Assembly: GCF_003337575.1 (NCBI RefSeq)
Contig: NZ_QPJM01000005.1
Location: 186,001-250,000 of the forward strand
DNA: 64,000 nt
Source: Phyllobacterium bourgognense
GTDB taxonomy: Bacteria > Pseudomonadota > Alphaproteobacteria > Rhizobiales > Rhizobiaceae
Direction: 5' to 3'
This document shows, one piece after another, positions 55,079 to 63,762 of this stretch (its first letter is position 1; each line of letters starts with the position of its first letter). The translations under genes were made by a program, and so were the position numbers. The notes below the pieces were generated by a model. It was not told the origin of the DNA. It made no database searches and worked only from the letters and a program-made list of their open reading frames with translations.

Positions 55079-55828
55079 ATGACTTCAATGACTCTCGAAG
55101 ATGTCACTGTAGATTTTCCTATCTACAATGCAAAAAGCCGCTCCCTCAAGAATCAGGTGATGAGCCTGGCAACCGGAGGGACGATTGGGTCCAACGCTGA
55201 CGGTCATGTCGTCATCAGAGGGCTGGAATCGATCAATATCTCTCTCAACGATGGCGACAGGCTGGGGCTGATAGGTCACAACGGCTCTGGAAAGACCACG
55301 CTTTTGCGGGTGATGAGCGGTGTTTATTATCCTTCGGGCGGACGCATATCGATTCAAGGAAAATGCACATCCTTGATCAATATTTCGCTGGGAATCGATG
55401 CCGAGGCGACGGGCCGCGAAAATATTGGGATTCGCGGCGCTCTCCTCGGGTTCACCAAACGCGAGATGGCGGAAAAGCAGGCCGAAATCGAAGAATTCTC
55501 GGAACTGGGCAACTTCCTCGACATGCCCGTCAGGACATACTCGACGGGTATGCAACTTCGCCTGGCATTTTCTATCTCGACCGTCATACAACCGGAAATC
55601 CTGATCATGGATGAATGGCTGGCCGCGGGTGATGAAGGATTTCAGCACAAAGCAAACGAACGCCTGCACGAGCTCGTCAACAAAACCAAGATTTTGATTA
55701 TCGCCAGCCATTCTAAAGACCTGCTTGTAAAGAACTGCACCCGGATCGTTTGGCTCGAGCACGGAAAAGTCAAAATGGATGGCGACGCCGAGACGGTTGC
55801 CAACGCCTATTTCGGCCATCATAGCTAG
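55079..55828 (+). CDS. ABC polysaccharide exporter, ATPase (Wzt-like)
   Basis: A 249-residue nucleotide-binding subunit. Walker A GHNGSGKTT, Q-loop region, signature YSTGMQLRLAF, Walker B ILIMDEWLAAGDEGF and switch His in IIASHSKDL are present. The N-terminal region (NAKSRSLKNQVMSLATGG) matches the Wzt/TagH type that precedes Walker A with a longer segment. There is no C-terminal carbohydrate-binding extension as in E. coli O9a Wzt, so the substrate is not selected by such a domain. The ATG at 55079 is chosen over an open upstream frame that overlaps the permease. Confidence 0.92.
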   Translation: MTSMTLEDVTVDFPIYNAKSRSLKNQVMSLATGGTIGSNADGHVVIRGLESINISLNDGDRLGLIGHNGSGKTTLLRVMSGVYYPSGGRISIQGKCTSLINISLGIDAEATGRENIGIRGALLGFTKREMAEKQAEIEEFSELGNFLDMPVRTYSTGMQLRLAFSISTVIQPEILIMDEWLAAGDEGFQHKANERLHELVNKTKILIIASHSKDLLVKNCTRIVWLEHGKVKMDGDAETVANAYFGHHS

Positions 55829-56187
55829 GACTGGCGCGCGCTTCGCCGTCGAAGGTCCGGCAGGGGTAGCCGGTTCGCGCCGGACCGGCCGTTCAGGATT
55901 GTTCCGAAAATCCGCGCCTACCTATTTTTTTGACCATAATTCACGCTGGTTTCACGCTGGAATGACACACGGGTTGTATGTCCCTGTAATCCAGCCAGCC
56001 CATCTGGCTCCAAATTGGGAGCAGAATAGTGTACAACTTCCCGGGAATAAGCGTTCCTGTTTACCCGCGAGGGCTGCCAATACACGCAGACATGTTGCCA
56101 AAGTTGCTTTTTGTGCCAAACTTGGAACGGGAGCCTAAGCGTAAACAAGATAAAGCAACTCACGAGGCTCCTCGGGGACTAACTCTG
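55829..56187 (+). other. Gene-free region upstream of the SARP-like regulator
   Basis: About 359 bases. It starts GC-rich with partly self-complementary CCGG-rich segments (about 55855-55895) and becomes AT-richer. The regulator's frame is open back to an ATG at 56029, but that part reads like non-coding sequence. No promoter or repeat could be assigned with confidence. Confidence 0.45.
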
Positions 56188-58017
56188 ATGGACCGCAGTC
56201 AGCAGAGCGAAGCGGCTTATCGCATGTACCTTATTGGACCCTTCGCGATCACTGATCCGGAGGGGAAGGTTCTGACGCCTAAATCCCAGAAGTCTCAAGC
56301 GATCCTTGCTATGCTGGCTGTCTCCCTGAGGGGATCCCGTTCAAGAGTATGGCTCCGTGACAAACTTTGGAGCGACCGCCCGGAGGACCAAGCGTCCGCC
56401 AGTCTTCGCCAGGCGCTGCTCGATATCCGTAAATGTCTGGGTAATGCACGCGATATCCTCGTGGCTGACAAGAACACCGTCTCGCTTCGCATGGACTGCA
56501 TACGGCTGGATATCGATGACATCCTTTCCGAGCGCCACACAGCGGGAGATGACGAGGTCGCAGCAGAACATTTTCTCGAAGGCGTCGACGTCAGAGACCC
56601 TGAATTCGAGGAGTGGCTGACATTGGAACGTCAGGTCTGGCAGCGTCGTTGCGATGAAGGGCAGCTTCAGCATAAATTCGAACCAAAGCTGGAGTTTGCG
56701 CGTGAACAGCGGGCACCAACTCCCCTCGTTCCTTTGACGGCCAGCAATCGGGGTAAGGATAGTGGGGCTGCCAATGGGCCGTCGGACGATGCGACTGGTG
56801 GTTCGGGTTCCAACGTCAGTTCGAGACAATGGGTGGTCGCGATCTTGCCCTCGCGCATCGCCGGACAAGGCGAAAATGGGCCGATTCTGGCATCGGAGGT
56901 TACGAGTCTCATCGCAAAATCACTCGTCGAGGGAACCGATATCCGTGTCACTGACTTTTCCTTCGGCGGCGGGCCTTGGGCGAACTCGTCGAACGGTGTT
57001 GGACCGGGCAGCGAAATTGCACTGGCAACGCCCATCGGCATACAGCTTGAACTGACGCTCACCAATCAAACTGTTCTTATCGTGGCGAGTATCCTGCGTT
57101 TGGCTGATCATAGTCTGATCTGGAAAGATAGTTGCGTTGTCGATAAGCGACTGCTCGAAAGAGGCGAAAGCAACCAGTTACATGCGCTCATCAATCACCT
57201 GATCGATGAAGTCCATGGCAGCTTTCTCTTCCGGGCTGAAGGCGGGAGACTGGAGCGCGAAACAACTTTGGTCGAGGCGGTCAACTCTATTTTTCGATTG
57301 TCCCGGGAGGATCTTGATAGAGCGGAACGCATCCTTCATAAAATTGCTGCTGATCGGCCCTCTTCCTCTGTCTATGCATGGCTTGCCTTTATCAGGACCT
57401 TTCGTGTTGGGCAGCGTTTCAGCCCTTATGACTCGACAATAATCGAAGAAGCCGAATTTTACGCCCGCAAGGCATTGGAGCTGGATGTCAACAATTCCGT
57501 TGCGCTTGCTCTCGTTGGGCACGTCCATTCATTCTTGTTTTGCGAATACGATTATGCGGCCGGACTGTTCGAAAGAGCGATAAGGATCAACCCCGCTCAA
57601 CCACTCGGTTGGGATCTTTACTCGATGTTGCATTGTTACGCTGGGCAGCCTGAAAAGGCGATGGCCATGGCAAACTGGGTCCAGAACCTGGGGTTCTACA
57701 GCGTGCACAAATATTATTTCGACACGACCAAGTGCATCAGTGCGGCTCTGGCCGGCGATCACGCAGCCGCCATTGCTGCTGGTGAAGACGCGCTTAGGAT
57801 GCGTCCGGATTTCAATTCTCTCTTGCGCTATATGGCGGCAAGCCATGCACATCGGGGTGAGATGGAATTGGCGGGAAGGTATGTAGAACGCCTCGAGGCT
57901 GTCGAACCGAATTTCTCGATCGAGTCCCTCAAGGACAATCGCTACCCGCTGTTAAAAACTGGGGGAGGCAAAATGCTGATCGCCGGGCTTACCAAGGCCG
58001 GTGTCAAGCTCCGGTAG
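56188..58017 (+). CDS. SARP-like winged-helix/TPR transcriptional regulator
   Basis: A 609-residue soluble regulator. The N-terminal OmpR/SARP-type winged helix (about 8-105: YLIGPFAITDPEGKVL, SQKSQAILAMLA, RVWLRDKLWSDRPEDQASASLRQALLDIRK) is joined by a bacterial-activation-type helical region. A central beta-rich module (about 215-330, VVAILPSRIAGQGENGP) resembles the TolB-like part seen in rhizobial adenylate-cyclase/TPR proteins. C-terminal TPRs follow (about 360-600: AEFYARKALELDVNNSVALALVG, GLFERAIRINPAQPLGWDL). No receiver domain. It may sense a protein or ligand through the TPRs and control the two following genes. An ATG at 56029 would extend it by 53 residues. Confidence 0.82.
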   Translation: MDRSQQSEAAYRMYLIGPFAITDPEGKVLTPKSQKSQAILAMLAVSLRGSRSRVWLRDKLWSDRPEDQASASLRQALLDIRKCLGNARDILVADKNTVSLRMDCIRLDIDDILSERHTAGDDEVAAEHFLEGVDVRDPEFEEWLTLERQVWQRRCDEGQLQHKFEPKLEFAREQRAPTPLVPLTASNRGKDSGAANGPSDDATGGSGSNVSSRQWVVAILPSRIAGQGENGPILASEVTSLIAKSLVEGTDIRVTDFSFGGGPWANSSNGVGPGSEIALATPIGIQLELTLTNQTVLIVASILRLADHSLIWKDSCVVDKRLLERGESNQLHALINHLIDEVHGSFLFRAEGGRLERETTLVEAVNSIFRLSREDLDRAERILHKIAADRPSSSVYAWLAFIRTFRVGQRFSPYDSTIIEEAEFYARKALELDVNNSVALALVGHVHSFLFCEYDYAAGLFERAIRINPAQPLGWDLYSMLHCYAGQPEKAMAMANWVQNLGFYSVHKYYFDTTKCISAALAGDHAAAIAAGEDALRMRPDFNSLLRYMAASHAHRGEMELAGRYVERLEAVEPNFSIESLKDNRYPLLKTGGGKMLIAGLTKAGVKLR

Positions 58018-58062
58018 TTCTTCCTCAATCAGAATTCGGTTCGAAGATGAAGGATACGCGAA

Positions 58063-59013
58063 ATGGTCGACGTTGCTAAGCAATCACCGCTGATACAGTT
58101 CCTGAACAGTTTTCGATTTGAGGTCGATGCCGATCACGTATCGCCCTGCCCTCCTTTGCCGTCCATCACAATTGACCCGCAATCGCGCCAGCCTGCAGCA
58201 GTTGGAGCGGGTGTCGCTAGCCCGCAGACGCCGTTGGCAGGAGCCGCTTTTGGGAGCGGCGGCGTTGCCAACAAGACGGTGTTGAACAAGTCCTCGCTGA
58301 ACAAGAACAAAAACAAGAACAAAACCTCATTCGGCGGAATCAGCACCGGCAATGCACAGTTGATACCGGCGTTCCAGTTGCGCAGGTTGCACCAGCAACC
58401 TTCCCGGAACGCCTTTACTGCTGCCGCTCGGTTCACATGGGAAATGCTCGACATTACGCCGCCACCGGGACCGGATTTCAGTCGCCTGGAAACCAAAGTG
58501 CTTCTGTCGATGCAGAAGCGCGACCGCGAACGAGCCAGACGACTTCCGGATATTCAACAGGAAGCCTCGCTATCGGTCGCCGAGTTTACGCGGCCTCTTT
58601 CTATCGAGAACATAGCCGGGTTCGAACAGACCGAGGGGCTTTTTCAGAATATCCTGACCGCGTGCGAGTATGTTGGGCTCATTTACAAGAATAAGTTCAA
58701 TCGGTTGCGGCCCAGTCAGTTTGAACCGCGCCTGCGGCCGCTCCTGCCAGTTCCAGCGCACGAATCCTTCCAAAGCAATCATGCATTCCAATCCTTTTCT
58801 ATTGTGTTTGCATTCAACACCATCCTTCCCGAGCATCCCGCGACCGAAGAATTGGCGCGAATTGCCCAAAATGTCGCAGAAAATCGTGAATGGGCCGGCC
58901 TTCATTATCCGAGCGATACGAAAGCAGGACGTGATCTGGCCCGCCGATTCGCTCCCTATCTGAGAGATGCGTTCGCCGCGACGTATAATGCGGTGCACAA
59001 GGAATGGGTGTGA
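58063..59013 (+). CDS. PAP2/vanadium-haloperoxidase-fold protein
   Basis: A 316-residue protein without a signal peptide or membrane helices. Three active-site motifs of the PAP2 superfamily are kept: KX6RP as K209...R216-P217, the central histidine in S238-N239-H240 (usual PSGH), and RX5HX3D as R275...H281...D285. Soluble form and motif variants point to the vanadium-dependent haloperoxidase branch rather than lipid phosphatases; phosphatase activity is the alternative. Residues 62-87 form a Gly/Ser/Asn/Lys low-complexity linker with repeated LNK and NKNK units. It lies 45 bases after the regulator and 52 before the protease. Confidence 0.8.
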   Translation: MVDVAKQSPLIQFLNSFRFEVDADHVSPCPPLPSITIDPQSRQPAAVGAGVASPQTPLAGAAFGSGGVANKTVLNKSSLNKNKNKNKTSFGGISTGNAQLIPAFQLRRLHQQPSRNAFTAAARFTWEMLDITPPPGPDFSRLETKVLLSMQKRDRERARRLPDIQQEASLSVAEFTRPLSIENIAGFEQTEGLFQNILTACEYVGLIYKNKFNRLRPSQFEPRLRPLLPVPAHESFQSNHAFQSFSIVFAFNTILPEHPATEELARIAQNVAENREWAGLHYPSDTKAGRDLARRFAPYLRDAFAATYNAVHKEWV

Positions 59014-59065
59014 AGAAGGTGCATTCAGCTTCAGTGATTTCTCTAGAGTGTAAATGAGGTTACAG

Positions 59066-60769
59066 ATGGCGCTCCTCCAATCAGACAACACAAAGCCTGC
59101 ACCCGTCGGCTATTATTATCTCTGGCATTTGGCTGCTTTGGGCGTGATTACCGCGGACTTCGGATCCTCGAGTAGTCCGATACCATCCAATAATGAGAGT
59201 GCCCTGCGCGCCACGCCTTCTCCTGTTATTTCCGGTTCAGTTTGGGACACAATTGCCAACCTGGCTGCGGTTTCACCCGCGAGAGTGGCTCTCATTGACG
59301 TCGGGATATCTCCAGATCATCCGAACCTGACAACTCGAATCGATCAAACTGCTTCCATCGACCTGGCAACGCACAAGTACGGTGCGCGTGCGTTGGACAT
59401 CCTCGACGATACAGACAGTACCTACAAGGAGGAGAAAGAGGCATTCTTCGCCGAACTGGATATATCCGGACTCGGAAACCTTGGACTGTCAGTTGATGAC
59501 AAGGAATATCTCGACGATATTGTGGCCGAGTATGCCGCCTCGTACGGCGTCTTGCGCCGGATACTGGATTCGAGCACGATGTTCGCAGCTCACGGCACCG
59601 CCTGTGCCGGTTTGATCGTGGCCGAGCCTGCCGCCTTGCCATCGGAGGGCGGCACAAACCCATCTCCACCAGAAGACATCTTTACGAATACCGATTCGAC
59701 CGAAACCCATCCCAACAAAAATCCCAACCTGTTACCTTACTTTGGCGCTGATCCTTTTTCGCGCCTCGTTAACATTACGACGTCGTTCGAAGAAAATGCT
59801 GTACAGTTCATAGCTGCGTTCCTTTATGCATATTCGCAGAACGTTGACGTCATCGTCATGCCCCGCGGCATACCCGATCCGAAACGAAGCGCCATTGAGC
59901 CGAAGAACGAATTGAAGGCCGACCTGGAGCGCTGGGCCAATCGTGATGCTGCGGACCTATTTGCGCGTATCGCCTTGGCGGAACAGGGACCAGTGGAACT
60001 CGAGCCCAGGGCAACGCAGTTGGGTTCCAACCCGGACCGCATGTGGAATATCCTGAAACAGCTGATTATCGGTGTGAGCCGAAAGATTCCGGTGATTTGC
60101 GCTGCCGGCAATAGCGGCGAAAGCCAGCTAATCTATCCAGCGAGCCTCGCGGCTCCCGACAACGGGATTATCGCCGTCGGTGCAGTCACGGCTGAAGGCT
60201 TCCGGTCCGGCTACAGCAACTATGGCGAAGGCCTGACTCTAGTTGCACCTTCTGATGACGGCGAGGTATTCAATCGCCATCAATTGCGGATCAATCGTCT
60301 ATCGCCCTTGATCGCCAAGCATCAGTATAGCCCGGATACCGGGAAAGAATATTGCTATTCCCACCTCAGTCTATTGAGCACGGATCTTCCAGGAGTTTTT
60401 GGTTATGATGAGGGAAAGGCCCCTTGGTCCACACTGCTCCCCTCCGCAAATAATCCCGGCGTTGGGGGTGGTTACTACACCAGCTTTGGCGGCACGTCTG
60501 GAGCTGCAGCCTTGGTCGGGGGCGTTGCAGCTCTCGTTCAACGGGCCCATCGTGCCGTTCACGGTGGATCAGGTAAATTAGACGGCATAGCCGTCAAGTC
60601 CATCCTCGAGGAGGCGTCCAGCCGAAGCAGCGATGTCGGCCCGGGTATTCGTCCTCTGACACCTGACTGCATGAATGGGGACCACGAAGATGTCATCGAT
60701 CCCAGATACTTTTTTGGAGCGGGACTGCTCAATGCAGCCAAGGCCGTCGGTGCAGTGCTGAACAGTTAA
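59066..60769 (+). CDS. Subtilisin-like (S8) serine protease
   Basis: A 567-residue S8-family peptidase with the full catalytic set: Asp78 in VALIDVGISPDHP, His176 in AAHGTACAG, oxyanion Asn349 in CAAGNSG and Ser478 in FGGTSGAAAL. No signal peptide is visible, and no separate propeptide domain is apparent beyond the first about 65 residues, so it may act in the cytoplasm or use another export route. An acidic insertion (about 110-165) sits between Asp and His. GAGG six bases before ATG 59066 favours that start over ATG 59054. It directly follows the PAP2-fold gene and ends at a strong terminator. Confidence 0.9.
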   Translation: MALLQSDNTKPAPVGYYYLWHLAALGVITADFGSSSSPIPSNNESALRATPSPVISGSVWDTIANLAAVSPARVALIDVGISPDHPNLTTRIDQTASIDLATHKYGARALDILDDTDSTYKEEKEAFFAELDISGLGNLGLSVDDKEYLDDIVAEYAASYGVLRRILDSSTMFAAHGTACAGLIVAEPAALPSEGGTNPSPPEDIFTNTDSTETHPNKNPNLLPYFGADPFSRLVNITTSFEENAVQFIAAFLYAYSQNVDVIVMPRGIPDPKRSAIEPKNELKADLERWANRDAADLFARIALAEQGPVELEPRATQLGSNPDRMWNILKQLIIGVSRKIPVICAAGNSGESQLIYPASLAAPDNGIIAVGAVTAEGFRSGYSNYGEGLTLVAPSDDGEVFNRHQLRINRLSPLIAKHQYSPDTGKEYCYSHLSLLSTDLPGVFGYDEGKAPWSTLLPSANNPGVGGGYYTSFGGTSGAAALVGGVAALVQRAHRAVHGGSGKLDGIAVKSILEEASSRSSDVGPGIRPLTPDCMNGDHEDVIDPRYFFGAGLLNAAKAVGAVLNS

Positions 60770-60791
60770 CGCGAGCTCGACAAAAACACCC

Positions 60792-60819
60792 AAAAAGGAC
60801 CCGCTCGCGGGTCCTTTTT
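60792..60819 (+). terminator. Strong rho-independent terminator after the protease
   Basis: A 12-bp stem (60792-60803 with 60808-60819; core AAAGGACCCG/CGGGTCCTTT) with a 4-base CTCG loop; the right arm ends in five T. It closes the regulator/PAP2/protease unit. Confidence 0.9.
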
Positions 60820-60952
60820 ACGTTTTGCCCTGCATTTTTGACGGTGCCTTGACGGTCAGACAGCGCTCTGGAGACGCCTCCCCGGTAATATTCTCTCAAT
60901 ACTCCGGCAACCCAATCGATCCGGAGATCAAAGACTGCAGGAGGGAAAACCG

Positions 60953-61210
60953 ATGTCAACAATTCTTACAAGAAAATACCGGTGGCCATCGTTTGCCAGA
61001 TTGATCAAGCGACCGAGACTGCCGACCGGTCTTCGCCTTTCTTACACGAGGCTGAAAGCAACAGTGGAGCAGGAGATCCGTATTATTCATCTTTCGATCT
61101 TAGCTCCGGTGCACAAGCCTGCTTTTCAACCGTGTCCGATTGTCAATGACCCGAAGGGACAATCCCGTTCGCAGCGGACCTGCCGCGGCAGTTCCCGCTA
61201 TTTTCGATGA
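60953..61210 (+). CDS. Small basic hypothetical protein
   Basis: An 85-residue frame rich in Arg and Lys with no recognised domain. The ATG has a good AGGAGGG site eight bases upstream, the main support for coding status. Composition (TRKYRWPSFARLIKRPRLPT) suggests a nucleic-acid- or membrane-binding peptide, but this is not evidence of function. Confidence 0.4.
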   Translation: MSTILTRKYRWPSFARLIKRPRLPTGLRLSYTRLKATVEQEIRIIHLSILAPVHKPAFQPCPIVNDPKGQSRSQRTCRGSSRYFR

Positions 61211-61261
61211 GATCGTAACGGCGGCAAGGTATCGCCGGACAATTCATGGAGCTCGACGAAC

Positions 61262-61498
61262 ATGGTTTTAATGAGTGAGCTATCGACAGACGAATGGGAA
61301 GCACTGAAACGCCTGTCGCAAGGCGAAACCGCCCGGCGAATAAACGAAAAGACGGTAAAACGCCTTGCAGCCATCGGCGCCCTGCAAAGTAAGAGGGGTG
61401 AAATGGAACTCTCTTACGCTGCAATACAGCTCTTGATCGAACGCATGGCGCGCATCAGCCGCGCGCGAACCAGCAACAGTCAAACGTGGTGCAATTGA
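61262..61498 (+). CDS. Small hypothetical protein upstream of LuxR-type regulator
   Basis: A 78-residue, helix-rich soluble protein of unknown function (STDEWEALKRLSQGE, RRINEKTVKRLAAIGAL). The layout looks like a short winged-helix-type domain: a helix, a turn, then a likely recognition helix and beta hairpin, but this is a visual guess. GGAG ten bases before the ATG; an internal ATG at 61271 is possible. The LuxR gene starts 48 bases later. Confidence 0.55.
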   Translation: MVLMSELSTDEWEALKRLSQGETARRINEKTVKRLAAIGALQSKRGEMELSYAAIQLLIERMARISRARTSNSQTWCN

Positions 61499-61545
61499 GA
61501 TTCAATGTTGCGAACCTGTGTCAATGAGAAACTGGGGATAAGAAA

Positions 61546-62301
61546 ATGTCAGGAATTATGTATGAACGAATACCGGAAGCTGATCATGCCGTTTACAATC
61601 GGCATGCGGCGGCCCGCCGTGCAGCGTTCCACATTGCATCGACAGAACTCCGTCCACAACGGACCCTTGCCATCATTGACGGACGTACCGTTGCTCGAGA
61701 GCACCTTTCGCGAGGACTTCTATCCAATGGGCTCGGACTGCGCATGGCCGCATATAGCTCGGTCGAAGATATAGAGATATATGAAGCCGAGGCTTTTTCG
61801 GTCATCCTTCTATGCGTCGGCGACTCCCGATTCATGGATAATTCCATCGTGCTCGAAATCGGCGCGCTTGTTCGCAGATTTCCGAAGGTCCCGGTCATTG
61901 TGCAGGCAGAACTCTGCGGACTGCAGCAAATCTTGGGCGTTCTCCAGCAAGGTGCACGTGGCTACCTTCCGGGCAACGCCGGAATATCCGTGTGCATTGA
62001 AGCAATATCGATGGCGTTGGCAGGAGGTGTTTTCGTCGCGGCTGAAAACCTGAACGATATTCAACGCATCTTCGGGGCCAGACGTCATCAGTCCAAGCGT
62101 CTGGAAATGTTCACGCGACGGGAACATCAGGTCATTGACGTCCTGCGGCAGGGAAAAGCAAACAAGACGATTGCTTATGCCCTTGGGCTTGCTCCAAACA
62201 CGGTGAAAGTTCACATGCGCAATATCCTAAGAAAGGTTCGGGCGACGAACCGGGCAGAAGCGATCTACAAAATCAACGCCCTGTTTGAGGAAATTTCTTA
62301 A
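61546..62301 (+). CDS. LuxR-type transcriptional regulator with degenerate receiver
   Basis: A 251-residue NarL/FixJ-layout protein. The C-terminal LuxR helix-turn-helix (about 185-248) is canonical: FTRREHQVIDVLRQGKANKTIAYALGL, NTVKVHMRNILRKV. The N-terminal receiver-like domain (about 38-160) has lost key residues: the acidic pocket reads IIDG and the phospho-acceptor position reads Cys90 in VILLCVGD. It therefore probably works without phosphorylation. A terminator follows. The target genes are unknown; the small upstream gene may belong to the same unit. Confidence 0.85.
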   Translation: MSGIMYERIPEADHAVYNRHAAARRAAFHIASTELRPQRTLAIIDGRTVAREHLSRGLLSNGLGLRMAAYSSVEDIEIYEAEAFSVILLCVGDSRFMDNSIVLEIGALVRRFPKVPVIVQAELCGLQQILGVLQQGARGYLPGNAGISVCIEAISMALAGGVFVAAENLNDIQRIFGARRHQSKRLEMFTRREHQVIDVLRQGKANKTIAYALGLAPNTVKVHMRNILRKVRATNRAEAIYKINALFEEIS

Positions 62302-62639
62302 AGCGTCGTTTAGCAAATAGAACGCTGTTAGGGGCGACGGGGGCCGCTCCTACAACTGACCCTCCCTCTTGTGGAGGGTCCTTTTTTGAATCTCGCACGG
62401 ATGGGCAAATTTCATAATATTTTGGAACCATCGGGAGCGGTACGCGTTGTATCTCTGCCAGGATGGCATTGGACAAGTTCCAAAAAGTATCCTGACACGA
62501 GGCTCAGTATAGTCCACCAAAATGGGCTACCTGGGCCTCACCTGTCATCACGGGCAATGTGGTTAGGATTAATTCCTCTAAAATTGGATCGAACAGCGCT
62601 TCCAGACGTTGAGCGAATTCAACCAGAAGGACGTCAGCT
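62302..62639 (+). other. Gene-free region holding a terminator
   Basis: 338 bases between the LuxR-type gene and the next small gene. The only clear element is the terminator at 62358-62387. A frame across it (62371-62643) has no ribosome site and starts inside the terminator stem. Confidence 0.5.
62358..62387 (+). terminator. Rho-independent terminator after LuxR-type gene
   Basis: GACCCTCC (62358-62365) pairs with GGAGGGTC (62373-62380) around a 7-base loop, followed by CTTTTTT. Confidence 0.9.
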
Positions 62640-62945
62640 ATGAACGCAGCCAATCTGCAGATCGAAGGTCTCTGTCTCGCCATTGCATCGATAAACCGGT
62701 TGCTCGTGGCCAAGGGGCTTGTTTCGCAAGACGAGTTGGACGTCGCGTTTCAGAAAGCCGAGGCGACTGCCCATGGAGATAATCGTTTTGCCGAAGACCT
62801 GTCCCCGTCCAACCGGGACGCTGTATGTTTTCCCATCAGGGTCCTCCAGGTCGCCAACGATACCGGAGCGGAAAAACCTTGGTCCTTCTCGGAATTGGCC
62901 AAACTCGTTGGGGAAACCAAAGAACCTTACAATGATCAGCTCTAG
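62640..62945 (+). CDS. Small hypothetical protein
   Basis: A 101-residue soluble protein. The helical N-terminus (LCLAIASINRLLVAKGLVSQDELDVAF) resembles the short helix-turn-helix of prediction-only rhizobial proteins with a KGL(V/I)S segment; function unknown. AAGGACG seven bases before the ATG supports translation. It converges on the pentapeptide-repeat gene with only eight bases between the stops. Confidence 0.6.
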   Translation: MNAANLQIEGLCLAIASINRLLVAKGLVSQDELDVAFQKAEATAHGDNRFAEDLSPSNRDAVCFPIRVLQVANDTGAEKPWSFSELAKLVGETKEPYNDQL

Positions 62946-62953
62946 GTAAGTTC

Positions 62954-63655
62954 TTAATCGGCCGTACAGGGCCAACTGCCGGGCGTAGATAAACCGGCCG
63001 GTAGTCTCGTTGACGTGTCACCACACGCAAGATCGATTTGAGACTGCTGCAGGCCTTGCGCCGCGGACAAGTCCACCCCCTCTATTCTGGTGCGGAACAT
63101 GAATGCACCTTCGAACACTGGCTTGCCCCCCATCGTGGCCCCTGTCAGGTCCGCGCGCGAAAGGTTGGCAAGGAAAAACCGTGCGTCTGTCAATACTGCC
63201 TTTTGGAAATTTGCGCGCCCAAGCTCTGCCTTCTCAAAGTTTGCTTTCTTCAAGCTTGCTCCGCTGAAATCGCCGCGCTGAAATTCCGCACTGGCGAAAG
63301 ATGCGCCATCGGCAGAAACATTGGTGAAATTTGATCGATAGGCTTCAACCCTGGAAAAATTGGCATTCTCGGCTTTGGCACCCGCCAAGGACGCCCGCAT
63401 CAAACTGGCCTTTTCGAAATTTGCTGAGTTGACGTTGGAATTGCCCAGATCCGTTGCATTGAAATCGGTTCCGGTCAGATTAGCTCCTTCCAGATTGCTC
63501 CCCGGAATGATGATGCTTTTCTTGTTGCACTCACTCCAGTCAAGGCCTGGCGAGGCCATGCTGCCGCAATCCGCTGCCGCGGCCGCCCCACACCCATATG
63601 TAGACGCGGCGGTTGAAACAACCAACACGAAAGCCAGGGACATAATTGTTCGCAT
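62954..63655 (-). CDS. Exported pentapeptide-repeat protein
   Basis: A 233-residue protein with a signal peptide (about 1-28, cleavage in the AAAAA run). The mature part is a run of A(N/D)LXX/A(N/S)FXX pentapeptides from about residue 52 to 190 (NLEGANLTGTDFNATDL, ANFEKASLMRASLAGAKAENANF), which would form a right-handed quadrilateral beta helix. The C-terminal QIDLACGDTSTRLPAGL ending is common in rhizobial pentapeptide proteins. Function unknown; export argues against a gyrase-mimic role. GAGGAG upstream supports the ATG. Confidence 0.87.
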   Translation of the reverse strand: MRTIMSLAFVLVVSTAASTYGCGAAAAADCGSMASPGLDWSECNKKSIIIPGSNLEGANLTGTDFNATDLGNSNVNSANFEKASLMRASLAGAKAENANFSRVEAYRSNFTNVSADGASFASAEFQRGDFSGASLKKANFEKAELGRANFQKAVLTDARFFLANLSRADLTGATMGGKPVFEGAFMFRTRIEGVDLSAAQGLQQSQIDLACGDTSTRLPAGLSTPGSWPCTAD

Positions 63656-63762
63656 TGCTGAAAAGACTCCTCGTTAATCGGGAGAATGGCGCCTTGCCGA
63701 CTGAAATTCAATTCGGATAATTGCGCGGCGCAGATATTGTGTGATGCGGCTCGACTGAACCC

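Noticed and set aside
56029-56187. N-terminal extension of the SARP-like regulator
   Set aside because: The extension is low in recognisable structure and precedes the winged-helix domain; ATG 56188 gives the usual domain start, though the longer form cannot be excluded.
58246-58323. Short repeats in the PAP2-fold gene as a possible CRISPR-like or satellite array
   Set aside because: The units are codon repeats (AACAAG) inside an intact reading frame, without spacers.
62371-62643. Plus-strand 90-codon frame between the LuxR-type gene and the next gene
   Set aside because: It begins inside a rho-independent terminator and lacks a ribosome site.
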